Below the pieces are notes generated by a model, which was not told where the DNA came from, did no database searches, and saw nothing but the letters and a program-made list of their open reading frames with translations. Below, one piece after another: positions 37,701 through 47,041 of a stretch of DNA of 64,000 bases. Positions within the stretch are counted from its first letter, which is position 1; each line of letters begins with the position of its first letter. A program made the position numbers and the translations under genes. The stretch is from Neisseria dumasiana (lineage in GTDB: Bacteria; Pseudomonadota; Gammaproteobacteria; Burkholderiales; Neisseriaceae). The stretch spans positions 2,480,001 through 2,544,000 of the forward strand of contig NZ_CP091509.1 of the NCBI RefSeq assembly GCF_022870885.1, written 5' to 3'.

Positions 37701-39062
37701 TCATTCTGTTGCCAACAACGCCTCAACCACTTCTTCCATCTTCATAAAGCGCGAGCCTTTTACCAGCACATTCGCCTCTTGCGGCAAATCGTGTGCCAGC
37801 ACTTGAATCAGCGGGTCTTTGTCGGCGAACCACAGGCCGTTGCCGCCGAAGGTTTCCGCCGCGTACGCGCTGTCGTTGCCGACAAAATAGGCCGCTTCGA
37901 TACCTTTACTGCGTGCGTATGCGCCCACTTCGGCGTGCATGGCGGCGGCTTCGTCTTCACCGAGTTCGCCCATATCGCCCATCACGAACACGCGCGGGGC
38001 GGAGAGTTGGGCGAGCACGTCGATGGCGGCTTTCATGCTGTCGGGGTTGGCGTTGTAGGTGTCGTCGAGCACGGTTGCGCCTTTGATGCCTTTTTTGATA
38101 TTCAGACGGCCTTTGATGTTGGCAAAACCGGCGAGGCCGTCTGAAATTTCTTGCAGGCTCAATCCCGCTGCTTGGGCGAGCGCGGCGGCGGCCACGGCGT
38201 TGTGGACGTTGTGTTTGCCGGGCACGGGCAGTTTGACGGCGGCGCGCTGGTTGCCGCACACCAAATCAAATTCGCAGGAAAGCGGGTTCAACACGATATT
38301 TTCCGCGTGGATACCGCCCTCTTCCGCACCGAAAGTTTGGCATTTCAAGCCTTGTGTTGCGGCTTGGAAAACAGCGGCATTCGGGTCTTGGCAGGGAATC
38401 AGGGCGAGGCCGTCTGAATCCAACCCTTGATAAATCTCGCTTTTGGCTTTGGCAATATCGCCCACGCCGTCGAAACCGCAGCCGACATGGGCGCGCAGGG
38501 CGTTGTTAACGAGCGCGACATCGGGCTTGGCAATGCGGGTCAGCTCGGCCAATTCGCCGAAGTGGTTCATGCCCATTTCAATCACGGCATAGCGGTGCGC
38601 GGGCGTGAGCTTGAGCAGGGTGAGCGGCAGGCCGATATGGTTGTTGAAATTGCCCGCCGTCGCCAGCACGGCCTCCGCGCCGAAACGGTGGCGCAACACG
38701 GCGGCCAGCATTTCTTTAACGGTGGTTTTGCCGGACGAGCCGGTGATGCCGAATACAAACGGGTTGATATTTTCCCGCCACGCGCGCGCCAAATCTTGCA
38801 GGACTTTGAGCGTATCGGCCACTTTCAACGCACCCGGCTGCGCGGCGCAATCTTCGCGCGACACCACGGCGGCAAGCGCGCCTTTTGCCAATACGTCTGC
38901 CACAAAATCATGCGCGTCGAAGCGTTCGCCCGCCAAGGCAAAAAAGACATCGCCGCTTTGAATATCGCGGCTGTCGGTAACGATGCGTTTGACGGTTTGG
39001 TTGTCAGACGGCATCGGTAGGTTTAGGGTTTGGCAGATGAAGTTTAGGTCTAAGGGTTTCAT
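37701..39062 (-). CDS. murF: UDP-MurNAc-tripeptide--D-alanyl-D-alanine ligase MurF
   Basis: 453-aa ligase completing the pentapeptide. It has TDSRDIQSGDVFFALAGERFDAHDF, the P-loop FGITGSSGKTTVKEMLAAVL, EMGMNHFGELAELTRIAKPDVALVNN, and the C-terminal DDTYNANPDSMKAAI with VMGDMGELG. MKPLDLNF is chosen as start; an ATG 16 codons upstream is also open and neither has a strong ribosome-binding site. Three accessory genes lie between murF and murE, which are adjacent in many Gram-negatives. Confidence 0.96.
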   Translation of the reverse strand: MKPLDLNFICQTLNLPMPSDNQTVKRIVTDSRDIQSGDVFFALAGERFDAHDFVADVLAKGALAAVVSREDCAAQPGALKVADTLKVLQDLARAWRENINPFVFGITGSSGKTTVKEMLAAVLRHRFGAEAVLATAGNFNNHIGLPLTLLKLTPAHRYAVIEMGMNHFGELAELTRIAKPDVALVNNALRAHVGCGFDGVGDIAKAKSEIYQGLDSDGLALIPCQDPNAAVFQAATQGLKCQTFGAEEGGIHAENIVLNPLSCEFDLVCGNQRAAVKLPVPGKHNVHNAVAAAALAQAAGLSLQEISDGLAGFANIKGRLNIKKGIKGATVLDDTYNANPDSMKAAIDVLAQLSAPRVFVMGDMGELGEDEAAAMHAEVGAYARSKGIEAAYFVGNDSAYAAETFGGNGLWFADKDPLIQVLAHDLPQEANVLVKGSRFMKMEEVVEALLATE

Positions 39063-39153
39063 GTTGGTTTTAAAGTTATCTTTTCGGTAAAGAATTGCAT
39101 CTTGAGTCATGTTTTATTTTTCAAACAAACTTATTTTTAAACTTCGCTTTAAA

Positions 39154-39205
39154 CTATTTCGGTTGATTTCACCGTTATTTCAGCGTAAGATTCACTGCGA
39201 AATGG
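39154..39205 (-). other. Repeated, foldable sequence 3' of the Abi gene
   Basis: On the minus strand three imperfect 11-12-mers (GTGAATCTTAC, GCTGAAATAAC, GGTGAAATCAAC) follow one another, and ATTTCG/CGAAAT can close them into a hairpin. Possible structured RNA or a partial terminator; weak. Confidence 0.3.
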
Positions 39206-39236
39206 CTGCTACCTCTGCTTCTGCATGTAGTGGCCT

Positions 39237-40178
39237 TTATTTTTTCCACAAATCCCATTCCCGATAATTTTCCGGCAATCCGAATGCAGTCAAGCTGATA
39301 TTTGCCGCCCCTTCGGGAAATTCACACAGCACCTCATCAAACCTATCTGCCCATTTGGAGTTCGGACACAATATTTTCATCATCTGCTGCATGATGCAGA
39401 AATAGAAAAACGGACGGTAATTGTCGAGTTTTTTCCAATATTCATCTGCAGAAATCGGAGCCGCCTGTTGAACAATACGGATATTCCACAAGCGGTCATG
39501 ATGAGCGGCGATATTGCGTATTTCATTCAAACTGCGCAACCACTTCGCAAATAAGCCGCCATGTAGTGCACCGTATTTATGAGCAATGATATTTTGCTCT
39601 TGTTGTTTCATACCTTCGTATAAACGAGACATTGCACCAAAGTCCCACAACCCACACACTGCACAAATTGGCAAACGCCCGTATTTATGCAAATTATGAA
39701 CGACACAAGATGTTTTTCTTTGTCGGGCTTTTCTAACCAGCTCTTCCAACCGCTCATACCATTTCTGATACTTGGTCTTACCATTATTAGCCTGAATTGT
39801 TTTAGCAAATTTACCGTCGAAACACTCCGGTTTTTCATGAGCCAGCGGGTCTTTTTTACCCAAGATATGCACAATATCCACCCGCACAGCCATTTCGATC
39901 CGTTCCAAAGCATCCAATGCCAATAAACGCAGTTTTTTATCAAACAGGTATAGCGATAAAACATCCTCAAAATGACTATCGGGCTGAAAAGTATCCAACA
40001 AAATTTGCTCTTGACTATCCCATTGACGGAAAACATGAAAATAGCCGCTCAACCGGTAATACCCGATGAGGCGTAAATATCTTTCCGCCCGCTCTTCATC
40101 ATCAATAACCAGTCCTCTTGTTTTTAATAATTCGACCTGCTCAGAAAAATCCAACCACGGTTTTATCGGTTCGTACAT
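39237..40178 (-). CDS. Abi-family (AbiD/AbiF-like) HEPN abortive-infection protein
   Basis: 313-aa protein matching the Abi_2 family. Diagnostic blocks are RYLRLIGYYRLSGYFHVFR (about 33-51), FDKKLRLLALDALERIEMAVR (about 79-99), LWDFGAMSRLYEGM (about 177-190) and the HEPN-type RNIAAHHDRLWN (221-232), whose R-x4-6-H is the usual RNase signature. Such proteins cause phage-triggered growth arrest, probably by RNA cleavage. It is the first of three accessory genes between murF and murE, with lower GC than flanking mur genes. Phage defence is inferred from family only. Confidence 0.82.
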   Translation of the reverse strand: MYEPIKPWLDFSEQVELLKTRGLVIDDEERAERYLRLIGYYRLSGYFHVFRQWDSQEQILLDTFQPDSHFEDVLSLYLFDKKLRLLALDALERIEMAVRVDIVHILGKKDPLAHEKPECFDGKFAKTIQANNGKTKYQKWYERLEELVRKARQRKTSCVVHNLHKYGRLPICAVCGLWDFGAMSRLYEGMKQQEQNIIAHKYGALHGGLFAKWLRSLNEIRNIAAHHDRLWNIRIVQQAAPISADEYWKKLDNYRPFFYFCIMQQMMKILCPNSKWADRFDEVLCEFPEGAANISLTAFGLPENYREWDLWKK

Positions 40179-40247
40179 ATTTTCAGACGGCCTTCCGTTA
40201 TATTATTCTAATATTTATTTCAAATACTTAAATTTATCCAGTTCAGA

Positions 40248-40766
40248 TTATCTACTCTGATCAATCAACGGATAAGGATTCACCGCACCGCTTGGCAAAT
40301 AAACGCCGTAGTGCAGATGCGGGCGGGTGTTTTTGGCATTACCGGTTTTACCGACATAACCGATCACTTCGCCCGCTTTCACGCGGCGGTAGAGTTTGCG
40401 GCCGGCGAATTTGTCCAAATGGGCGTAGTAATGCCATGCTCCCGGGCCTTGTATGCCGATCACTTTGCCGCCCAAGCGGTTTTTGCCGAGTTTGGTCACG
40501 ATGCCTGCGGTGGTGCTGCGTACCGGTGTACCTGTTTTGGCGAAAATATCCACGCCTTCGTGTTTGCGGCCACCGCTGCGGGCTGCACCCCAAGTGTCGT
40601 CGAAAGAGTGGCCTTTCACGGGGTTGATCAGGCTTTGTTCGGTGGGTGCTGGCATGGCTCTTAGTGCGGCTAATTCTTGGGTTGGCCGCGGGGCGTGTTT
40701 GGTTTGACAACCCCATAGGAAGATTAAGCCGATAACGCACAATATCCGGCTGGTGTACTTCAACAT
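40248..40766 (-). CDS. M23-family peptidoglycan peptidase-like lipoprotein
   Basis: 172-aa lipoprotein (signal MLKYTSRILCVIGLIFLWGC, acceptor Cys20) with a LytM/M23 domain. Zinc ligands are all present: H and D in HEGVDIF and the H-x-H of RPHLHYGVYL, plus IQGPGAWHYYAHLDKF. An intact active site suggests an endopeptidase rather than an EnvC-type activator. A GTG one codon upstream is an alternative start with better spacing to AGGAT. It sits between Abi and nuclease genes and, unlike them, is an envelope gene that suits the dcw context. Confidence 0.88.
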   Translation of the reverse strand: MLKYTSRILCVIGLIFLWGCQTKHAPRPTQELAALRAMPAPTEQSLINPVKGHSFDDTWGAARSGGRKHEGVDIFAKTGTPVRSTTAGIVTKLGKNRLGGKVIGIQGPGAWHYYAHLDKFAGRKLYRRVKAGEVIGYVGKTGNAKNTRPHLHYGVYLPSGAVNPYPLIDQSR

Positions 40767-40846
40767 CACTTGGTTAACATCCTTTCTTTTTATTCAGACG
40801 GCCTTTCAATTAGGAAGAGGCCGTCTGAAAAAGTTGCCTGTCTTAG

Positions 40847-41866
40847 CTACATGGTTTCCCGTATATGTTTCATTAACGTTTTCGGCGTAGCAAACGTTAA
40901 TTCATACATACTGCTTAAGGCAGCAGCTTGGGTAGCTTCCAAATCCGTTGCCAATACGATAAACCGTTCAGTAGGGAGGTTCAGCCGTTTTTTCAAACGG
41001 ACATATTTTTCAATGTCTTTGCGGAATTCGCCCGACTTGCATTCAATAATCAACGGCGGCTGCCCAAGCGGCATAAAAACCACATCCAACTCATAAATAT
41101 CTTCATTACCAAACTTGATTTTTACATTGCGAGCACAAGAAAAAGCATAGGTTTTGCCCCGCTGCTTGGCCTCAGTCAGCATTTTTCCCAAAACGTACCA
41201 CTCCAGCCAACCACCACTAAAGAAATGTTTGATGGCCGCGGCTTTTTGTAAATTCAACCGGATAACTTTTTCCTGTTTTTGATAAAAATATTTCGCAAAC
41301 AATGTATGGCTGTAAAACTGACGGCACAGATTATTGATTAATTGCGCATCTTTTTGCGCCATTTTGCCGACATCAATGTTGATGCCGGTATGGCTGTTAC
41401 GGTATGCCCATCCAATACGCCCTAAAATGTCTTTAGTAATGTGGTATTTATCGCCGATTTCTGCTGCAGCCTCATCGAAATAACCGCTCATATCCACTGC
41501 GGAATAATCAAATGTAGGCTCAATATTTTGCTTGATAAACCATTTTTTCAACGGCTCATGCTGTTCTGCCGTAGCCAATACGTCGGTGGCAGCCAAATTA
41601 ACACCCACCAATAAATTGTTGTGCTCATGTTCCGCTTGCTGTGCTTGTTGCTGAGTATGCTCTTCTGTGGATTCCTGCTCTTGGATTTTTAAAGCCTGCA
41701 ACTCCCGATTTACCGCAAAATAACGCTCTAAAAGTTTTTGAACAAAAAACAAAGTGCCGTAAACCTTATTGGGTGCATGACATTTAGGACAACCTACTTC
41801 AGCCATATTCGGCTGCCAAGCATGTTCTGCCAAATGTCCACATTTGTTGCAACGATAAATGCCCAT
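40847..41866 (-). CDS. Zinc-ribbon, PD-(D/E)XK nuclease with GGWLE motif (Card1/DUF1887-like C-terminus)
   Basis: 339-aa protein with three parts. First a zinc ribbon (Cys6, 9, 26, 29: YRCNKCGH and GCPKCHAP). Then a Gln/Glu-rich linker (60-82) and a helical middle domain. The C-terminal nuclease at about 218-310 has GGWLEWYVLGKML, the YELDVVFM strand (Asp261) and LIIECKSGEFRKDIEKY (Glu275, Lys277). GGWLE plus E-D-ECK is the pattern of Card1/Can2-type effectors, but the N-terminus is not a CARF domain I can recognise. AGGAAA 6 nt upstream fixes the start. Its target and trigger are unknown; a defence role is inference. Confidence 0.75.
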   Translation of the reverse strand: MGIYRCNKCGHLAEHAWQPNMAEVGCPKCHAPNKVYGTLFFVQKLLERYFAVNRELQALKIQEQESTEEHTQQQAQQAEHEHNNLLVGVNLAATDVLATAEQHEPLKKWFIKQNIEPTFDYSAVDMSGYFDEAAAEIGDKYHITKDILGRIGWAYRNSHTGINIDVGKMAQKDAQLINNLCRQFYSHTLFAKYFYQKQEKVIRLNLQKAAAIKHFFSGGWLEWYVLGKMLTEAKQRGKTYAFSCARNVKIKFGNEDIYELDVVFMPLGQPPLIIECKSGEFRKDIEKYVRLKKRLNLPTERFIVLATDLEATQAAALSSMYELTFATPKTLMKHIRETM

Positions 41867-41998
41867 ACGTTTTCCTTTCCGTTTTGTTTAGTGAGTTTTA
41901 AATATTTTTAAATTGTTCAGGCGGCCTTTTCAGACAGGCATTTGAAATACACCTACACTAAGGCCGTCTGAGAGCAAACTTAACGAGTTTCACCAAAA

Positions 41999-43474
41999 CT
42001 ACCTTCCCGCCAAAGCCTTTTGCGCTTCGTCGAAATCGGAAAAATAGTGCTTCTGACCCTGCACGTCTTGATAGGTTTCGTGGCCTTTGCCGGCAATCAG
42101 GATGATGTCGTTGGCGGCGGCGTGTTTAACCGCGTATTCGATGGCCGAGCGGCGGTCTGTTTCTACGTGTTCGGGTTGGGGCACGGCGGGGAGGATGTCG
42201 TTGATGATATCGGCCGGTTCTTCCATGCGCGGGTTGTCGCTGGTTACGACGACTTTATCTGCGCCGGCCACGGCTGCCGCGCCCATCAGCGGGCGTTTGC
42301 CTTTGTCGCGGTTGCCGCCGCAGCCGAACACGCACCACAGGTTTGCGCCTTGCGGTTTGATTTCCTGCAAGGTGGCAAGCGCTTTTTCGAGGGCATCGGG
42401 GGTGTGGGCGTAATCGACGACAACCAACGGCTTGCCGGGGTTCATGATGCAGTCCATACGGCCGGTGGCGGGGCGGATTTGGGCAAGCACGCGCAATACT
42501 TCGGCCAACGGGTAGCCTGTCGAACACAATACGCCGACGCATGAGGCGAGGTTTTGGGCGTTGAAGCGGCCGAGCAGGCGGGTTTTGACTTCGCCGCTGC
42601 CCCACGGGGTGTCGAGCTGCACGGTCATGCCGTCTGAAGAGGCTTCAAAATGGGTGATGCGGATGTCGGCCTGTTCTGCAAAGCCGTAGCCGTACACGTT
42701 TAATTCGGGGCGTTCTGTTTTCAGACGGCCTGCCAGTGTTGTGCCGAACGGGTCGTCCACATTAATCACGGCGTGTTGCAAACCTTGCCAGTAAAACAGG
42801 CGGGATTTGATTTCGCCGTAGGATTCCATGCTGCCGTGGTAGTCGAGATGGTCGCGGGTGAGGTTGGTGAACACGGCCGTCTGAAAAGGCACGCCGTTAA
42901 CGCGGAATTGGTCGAGGCCGTGGCTGGACACTTCCATCGCTACGGCGTTTGCGCCTTGTTGTTTAAACCGGTGCAGCAGGGTTTGCACGGAAACGGGATC
43001 GGGCGTGGTGTGGGTAGCTTCCTGCAATTCGCTCCAAAAACCGTTGCCGACGGTGCCGATAATGGCGCATTTTTCATCCAATAAATCCGCTGCCTGCGCC
43101 AGCCATTGGGTAACGGAGGTTTTGCCGTTGGTGCCGGTTACGCCCCAAACTTTGAGGCCGTCTGAAAGATTGCCGTACACTTGGCCGGCCACGATTCCGG
43201 CGCGGGTTTTCAGGTTTTTAATGCCTTGATTGGGCACGTTCCATTCGGGATTCCACGCGAATTTGCCGTCGTCGTCCCAAAAAACAAAAGCCGCTCCGTT
43301 GGCAACGGCGGCGGGGATATACTCGCGCCCGTCGGTGTATTCGCCCTGACAGGCAATGAAAATGTCGCCTTGTTTGATTTTACGGCTGTCTGAATGCAAC
43401 AAACGCCCTGCTGCGTTTTCACACAGCAAGGGCGGTAAGTCGGTTTCAGCTAAAGGAACTAAGTCGCTGAACAT
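41999..43474 (-). CDS. murE: UDP-MurNAc-L-Ala-D-Glu:meso-diaminopimelate ligase MurE
   Basis: 491-aa ligase adding the third stem-peptide residue. It shows LHSDSRKIKQGDIFIACQG, the P-loop GVTGTNGKTSVTQWLAQ (about 114-130), AMEVSSHGLDQFRVNG, FTNLTRDHLDYHGSM and GCGGNRDKGKRPLM. The motif TSDNPRMEEP contains DNPR, which specifies meso-diaminopimelate rather than lysine. It lies 12 bp from ftsI. An ATGCCGTCTGAA variant DUS is inside the gene. Confidence 0.97.
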   Translation of the reverse strand: MFSDLVPLAETDLPPLLCENAAGRLLHSDSRKIKQGDIFIACQGEYTDGREYIPAAVANGAAFVFWDDDGKFAWNPEWNVPNQGIKNLKTRAGIVAGQVYGNLSDGLKVWGVTGTNGKTSVTQWLAQAADLLDEKCAIIGTVGNGFWSELQEATHTTPDPVSVQTLLHRFKQQGANAVAMEVSSHGLDQFRVNGVPFQTAVFTNLTRDHLDYHGSMESYGEIKSRLFYWQGLQHAVINVDDPFGTTLAGRLKTERPELNVYGYGFAEQADIRITHFEASSDGMTVQLDTPWGSGEVKTRLLGRFNAQNLASCVGVLCSTGYPLAEVLRVLAQIRPATGRMDCIMNPGKPLVVVDYAHTPDALEKALATLQEIKPQGANLWCVFGCGGNRDKGKRPLMGAAAVAGADKVVVTSDNPRMEEPADIINDILPAVPQPEHVETDRRSAIEYAVKHAAANDIILIAGKGHETYQDVQGQKHYFSDFDEAQKALAGR

Positions 43475-43486
43475 ATTGTTTACTCT

Positions 43487-45238
43487 TTAATTTTTGGAGG
43501 CCGTCTGAACGGGTACATCTTTTAAGGGTTTGGTTGGCGAAACGCCGAGAATATTCAGGCTGCCGCCCATGATGCCTTTGAACACGGGGCCGGCCACCAC
43601 GCCGCCGTAGTATCCGTTGGCAGTCGGTTCGTCCACGGTAACCGCCACAATCACGCGCGGTTTGTCTGCGGGGGCGAAACCGATAAAGGTGGCAACGTGT
43701 TTGTCGCTGGCATAACGGCCGTTAACCAGTTTGCGTGCTGTACCGGTTTTCGCGCCGACATCAAAGCCGTCCACCGCACCCATAGTGCCGGTGCCGCCTT
43801 TTTCGGTAACGGAAACCATGATGTTACGCACCGCACGGGCGGTTTCGGGTTTGATAATCTGCACGCCTTTGGGCGGAGCCACTTGTTTTTCAAAGCTTAC
43901 CGGCAGCAGTTCGCCGTCGTTGGTTAAGGCGGTATAGGCGCGCGCCAGTTGCAGCAGGCTCAACTGCAAACCGTAGCCGAACGACATGGTGGCCTGCTCG
44001 ATCGGTTTCCAGTTTTGCCACTTGCGCAACAAGCCGGGGCTTTCGCCGGGGAAGCCCGAGTGCATGCGCTGGCCTACGCCCAAGCTCTGATAAAACGTGT
44101 ACATTTCTTCAGGTTTGAACATGGCCGACAGTTTGCTGGTACCGACGTTGGAAGACTTCTGCATCACGCCGCGCACGTCCAAAGAAGGATACACATGGGT
44201 ATCGCGCACGGTAGCCGGGCCGATTTTGTAAGGATGGGTGTTGAGAAGGGTGTTCACGTTCACCTTGCCGGCATCCAAGGCTTTGGCTATGGGGAACGGT
44301 TTCATGGTCGAACCCGGCTCGATCATATCGGTCACGGCACGGTTGCGGCGCTGCTCGCTGCCCGCTTCGCCCGGATTGTTCGGGTCGTAGGCAGGGCTGT
44401 TCACCAATGCCAAAATCTCACCGGTTTGCGCATCCAACACGATGGCGCTACCGGCTTTGGCGCGGTGATGGGCAACGGCTTTGTTCAGCTCGTCGTAGGC
44501 CAGCGTTTGGATGCGCTGGTCGAGCGACATTACCATGTCGTGGCCGTTTTGCGGATCGCGGTTGCGCGGAGAATCAAGGCTATCAACGATATTGCCTTTA
44601 TTGTCGCGCAGCACCACTTTGGCACCGTTTTTGCCGTGCAAATCATCTTCGCGCGCCAGCTCCAAACCTTCTTGGCCTTTGCCGTCGATATTGGTAAAGC
44701 CGATCACATGGGCAAAAAGGTTGCCCATCGGGTAATGGCGTTTGGATTCTTTTTGGAACGCCAAACCTTTAATACCCAAAGCGGCTACTTTATCGGCGGT
44801 TTCTTTGCTCAACTGGCGTTTCAGATAAATGAAGTCTTTGTCTTTCTTCGCCAAGCGCGCTTCGATGGTTTCAACCGGCACACCGATTAAGGCGGAAAGT
44901 TTGGCCAATTGCTCGCCGGTCGGCTGGATATCCATGCCGGAAGGTACGGCATACAGCGATTCGGTGGGCGCACTCAAGGCCAGTGTTGCGCCGTTGCGGT
45001 CGGTAATCGTGCCGCGCGACGCAGGCAGGGTGATGGTGCGCACGAAACGCTGGTCGCCCTGATTTTTCAGAAATTCATGTTGGGTGGTTTGCAGATACAC
45101 GCCTCTGCCCACCAATGCCGCGAAAGCCAATGCCAATCCGCCCAGCACAAAAGCAATCCGCCCGTTGGTAGAAACGGGTTTCTTGGCCTTCGGCTGCTTA
45201 GACAGCATCTGCGGCTTATATTCGTTTTTGATTAACAT
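43487..45238 (-). CDS. penA: Penicillin-binding protein 2 / FtsI (PenA)
   Basis: 583-aa septal transpeptidase, target of beta-lactams. TM at about 28-48, pedestal domain, then the transpeptidase with active-site Ser in [10 protein letters not shown], the SxN triad in QKSSNVGTS and KTG in [10 protein letters not shown]. Compared from memory with gonococcal PBP2, the residues around the active Ser read [10 protein letters not shown] rather than SAIKPFVIAK, and ARKL replaces ARKF. These are positions altered in mosaic penA alleles. The rest of the dcw order is normal, 43 bp after ftsL. Confidence 0.97.
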   Translation of the reverse strand: MLIKNEYKPQMLSKQPKAKKPVSTNGRIAFVLGGLALAFAALVGRGVYLQTTQHEFLKNQGDQRFVRTITLPASRGTITDRNGATLALSAPTESLYAVPSGMDIQPTGEQLAKLSALIGVPVETIEARLAKKDKDFIYLKRQLSKETADKVAALGIKGLAFQKESKRHYPMGNLFAHVIGFTNIDGKGQEGLELAREDDLHGKNGAKVVLRDNKGNIVDSLDSPRNRDPQNGHDMVMSLDQRIQTLAYDELNKAVAHHRAKAGSAIVLDAQTGEILALVNSPAYDPNNPGEAGSEQRRNRAVTDMIEPGSTMKPFPIAKALDAGKVNVNTLLNTHPYKIGPATVRDTHVYPSLDVRGVMQKSSNVGTSKLSAMFKPEEMYTFYQSLGVGQRMHSGFPGESPGLLRKWQNWKPIEQATMSFGYGLQLSLLQLARAYTALTNDGELLPVSFEKQVAPPKGVQIIKPETARAVRNIMVSVTEKGGTGTMGAVDGFDVGAKTGTARKLVNGRYASDKHVATFIGFAPADKPRVIVAVTVDEPTANGYYGGVVAGPVFKGIMGGSLNILGVSPTKPLKDVPVQTASKN

Positions 45239-45281
45239 AGCAACTTCTCTTTTTTATTTCAGCAACTTGCCGTGCTGTTAT

Positions 45282-45542
45282 TTACTTCATTTCAATCATG
45301 CGGGTGTCTGCTGCGCTCGGAGGCTGTAATTTTTGTTTTTGGGCTGCTTCTTTAATCAATTTATGATTCGACAACTTGGCCTGCTCGAGCTTCAAACGCG
45401 CATAATCCTGTTCAAGCTGGATTTCGTGCTTTTGCGCCTTATCCAGCGAAATGTAGTATTGGCGCGACTGGTCTTGAACGGTAACCACCGCCAAACCCGA
45501 CAACAATGCCAACACCAGCAAAATCACATTCAATTTATTCAT
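45282..45542 (-). CDS. ftsL: Cell division protein FtsL
   Basis: 86-aa bitopic divisome protein. One TM (LNVILLVLALLSGLAVVTV, about 4-22), then a periplasmic coiled-coil segment (KHEIQLEQDYARLKLEQAKLSNHKLI) that pairs with FtsB, and a C-terminal LQPPSAADTRMIEM. Placement between rsmH and ftsI is the standard dcw order and supports the call, since sequence identity in this family is low. Confidence 0.9.
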   Translation of the reverse strand: MNKLNVILLVLALLSGLAVVTVQDQSRQYYISLDKAQKHEIQLEQDYARLKLEQAKLSNHKLIKEAAQKQKLQPPSAADTRMIEMK

Positions 45543-45578
45543 ATTTTTTCAGACGGCCTTCCGACTGCATCTGCCTTT

Positions 45579-46547
45579 TCAGACGGCCTGTTGTACTTCA
45601 AACTTGCCGCTTGTGCGCTCGGCCACACGCAATACGGCCGAACGTGCGCGCGGATTGGCGGCGGTTTCTTCTTCGCTTGGCTTAACCGCCTTGCCCACCG
45701 CTTTCAAAGGCGGCTGCGGCAAATCGGCTTCCTTCACCGCCGCCCAACGCGGCAGCTGCGGAGGCTGCGAATACTGCTTGACAAACTGCTTCACAATGCG
45801 GTCTTCCAGCGAGTGAAACGCAATCACAGCCAGCCTGCCGCCCTCTTTCAGACGGCCTGTAACCTGCGGCAAAACTTCTTTTACTTCTTCAAGCTCACGG
45901 TTGATGAAAATCCGAACGGCTTGGAACGTCCGGGTCGCCGGATCTTGACCGCGCTCACGAGTACGGACGTTTTGCGCCACGAGCTGCGCCAGCTTGCGGG
46001 TTGTATCGATGGGTGCCGTTTCGCGTTGCGAAACAATGGCGCGCGCAATTTGGCGACTAAACCGCTCTTCACCATAATTCTTAATTACCTCGTGCAATTC
46101 CTGTTCGTCGGCTGCGGCAATCCATTCCGCCGCCGACATTCCTCTCGTGGGGTCCATACGCATATCCAGCGGCGCATCGAAACGGAAACTGAATCCGCGC
46201 TCCGCTTCGTCTATCTGCGGCGACGAAATGCCCAAGTCAAACAATGCGCCGTCGATTTTCTCAATGCCCAATTCGTCTAAGGCCGTCTGAAAAGTAGCAA
46301 AGCCGTTGTGCACCACGCTCACGCGTTTGTCTTGTGCCGCCAATTCGTTTGCCACCGCAATGGCCTGCGGGTCTTTGTCAAACACCACCAAGCGGCCTTC
46401 TTCGCCCAACTTCGACAAAATCAGGCGGGAATGCCCTCCCCTGCCGAATGTGCCGTCCACATAAATACCGTTCGGGCGGATATTCAAAGCATCAACCGCT
46501 TCATGCAGCAGCACGGTTACATGCTGTAAAGGTTCACACATACTCAC
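45579..46547 (-). CDS. rsmH: 16S rRNA (cytosine1402-N4)-methyltransferase RsmH
   Basis: 322-aa SAM methyltransferase (MraW) modifying C1402 of 16S rRNA in the P site. It shows [29 protein letters not shown] (SAM motif), [41 protein letters not shown] and [18 protein letters not shown] is taken as start because GGAT is 8 nt upstream and the GTGA overlaps the mraZ stop; an ATG two codons later is too far from it. Confidence 0.95.
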   Translation of the reverse strand: MSMCEPLQHVTVLLHEAVDALNIRPNGIYVDGTFGRGGHSRLILSKLGEEGRLVVFDKDPQAIAVANELAAQDKRVSVVHNGFATFQTALDELGIEKIDGALFDLGISSPQIDEAERGFSFRFDAPLDMRMDPTRGMSAAEWIAAADEQELHEVIKNYGEERFSRQIARAIVSQRETAPIDTTRKLAQLVAQNVRTRERGQDPATRTFQAVRIFINRELEEVKEVLPQVTGRLKEGGRLAVIAFHSLEDRIVKQFVKQYSQPPQLPRWAAVKEADLPQPPLKAVGKAVKPSEEETAANPRARSAVLRVAERTSGKFEVQQAV

Positions 46548-46999
46548 AGCTGTAAATCCGTTTGGCTTAATTGGAAGGCCAGCTCGTCGGGGTCGATATC
46601 CAAAGCCTGATTCATCTCAGCCTCCCAATGTTCGCGACCCCACAACTCCAAGCGGTTGGCGCGGCCGACCAATGTTACTTCTTTATCGAAATCCACGCGG
46701 CGGCGCAAATTGGCAGGCAATAGCACACGGCCGGCGGTATCCAGCTCCAACGTATCGGCATTGTGCAGCAACAGGTTTTGGTAACGCTGCAAAGTCGGAT
46801 TGCCCGCCACCTTCAACGACAACAACTGCTCCGCAACCTTGCCCCATTCCGGCTCGGGATAAATCAGCAGGCGGCTGCGCGAATCCAGCGTTGCCACCAC
46901 GGCCGGTGTGTAATGGCGCAGCAAAAGCTCGCGGAACTTGGCAGGAATCGCCAACCGCCCTTTGCTGTCTATGCTCAACTCGTGAACGCCACCAAACAC
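46544..46999 (-). CDS. mraZ: Transcriptional regulator MraZ
   Basis: 151-aa DNA-binding protein of two AbrB-like/SpoVT repeats: [23 protein letters not shown] at the N-terminus and [21 protein letters not shown] in the middle, with the C-terminal [16 protein letters not shown] typical of Neisseria MraZ. The start is a GTG (read as Met) just before FGGVHEL: GGAG lies 9 nt upstream and the length then equals the usual neisserial protein. Longer upstream frames are rejected. First gene of the cluster; likely binds repeats in its own promoter. Confidence 0.93.
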   Translation of the reverse strand: MFGGVHELSIDSKGRLAIPAKFRELLLRHYTPAVVATLDSRSRLLIYPEPEWGKVAEQLLSLKVAGNPTLQRYQNLLLHNADTLELDTAGRVLLPANLRRRVDFDKEVTLVGRANRLELWGREHWEAEMNQALDIDPDELAFQLSQTDLQL

Positions 47000-47041
47000 T
47001 TTATCCCACTCCGCCGCTAAAATCGGGCAAATCAGACACTT

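Noticed and set aside
43949..44890. Plus-strand 313-codon open frame opposite penA
   Set aside because: Antisense to conserved PBP2 domains; composition is that of a shadow frame.
45333..46280. Plus-strand 315-codon open frame opposite ftsL and rsmH
   Set aside because: It crosses two well-recognised genes and a DUS; no domain seen.
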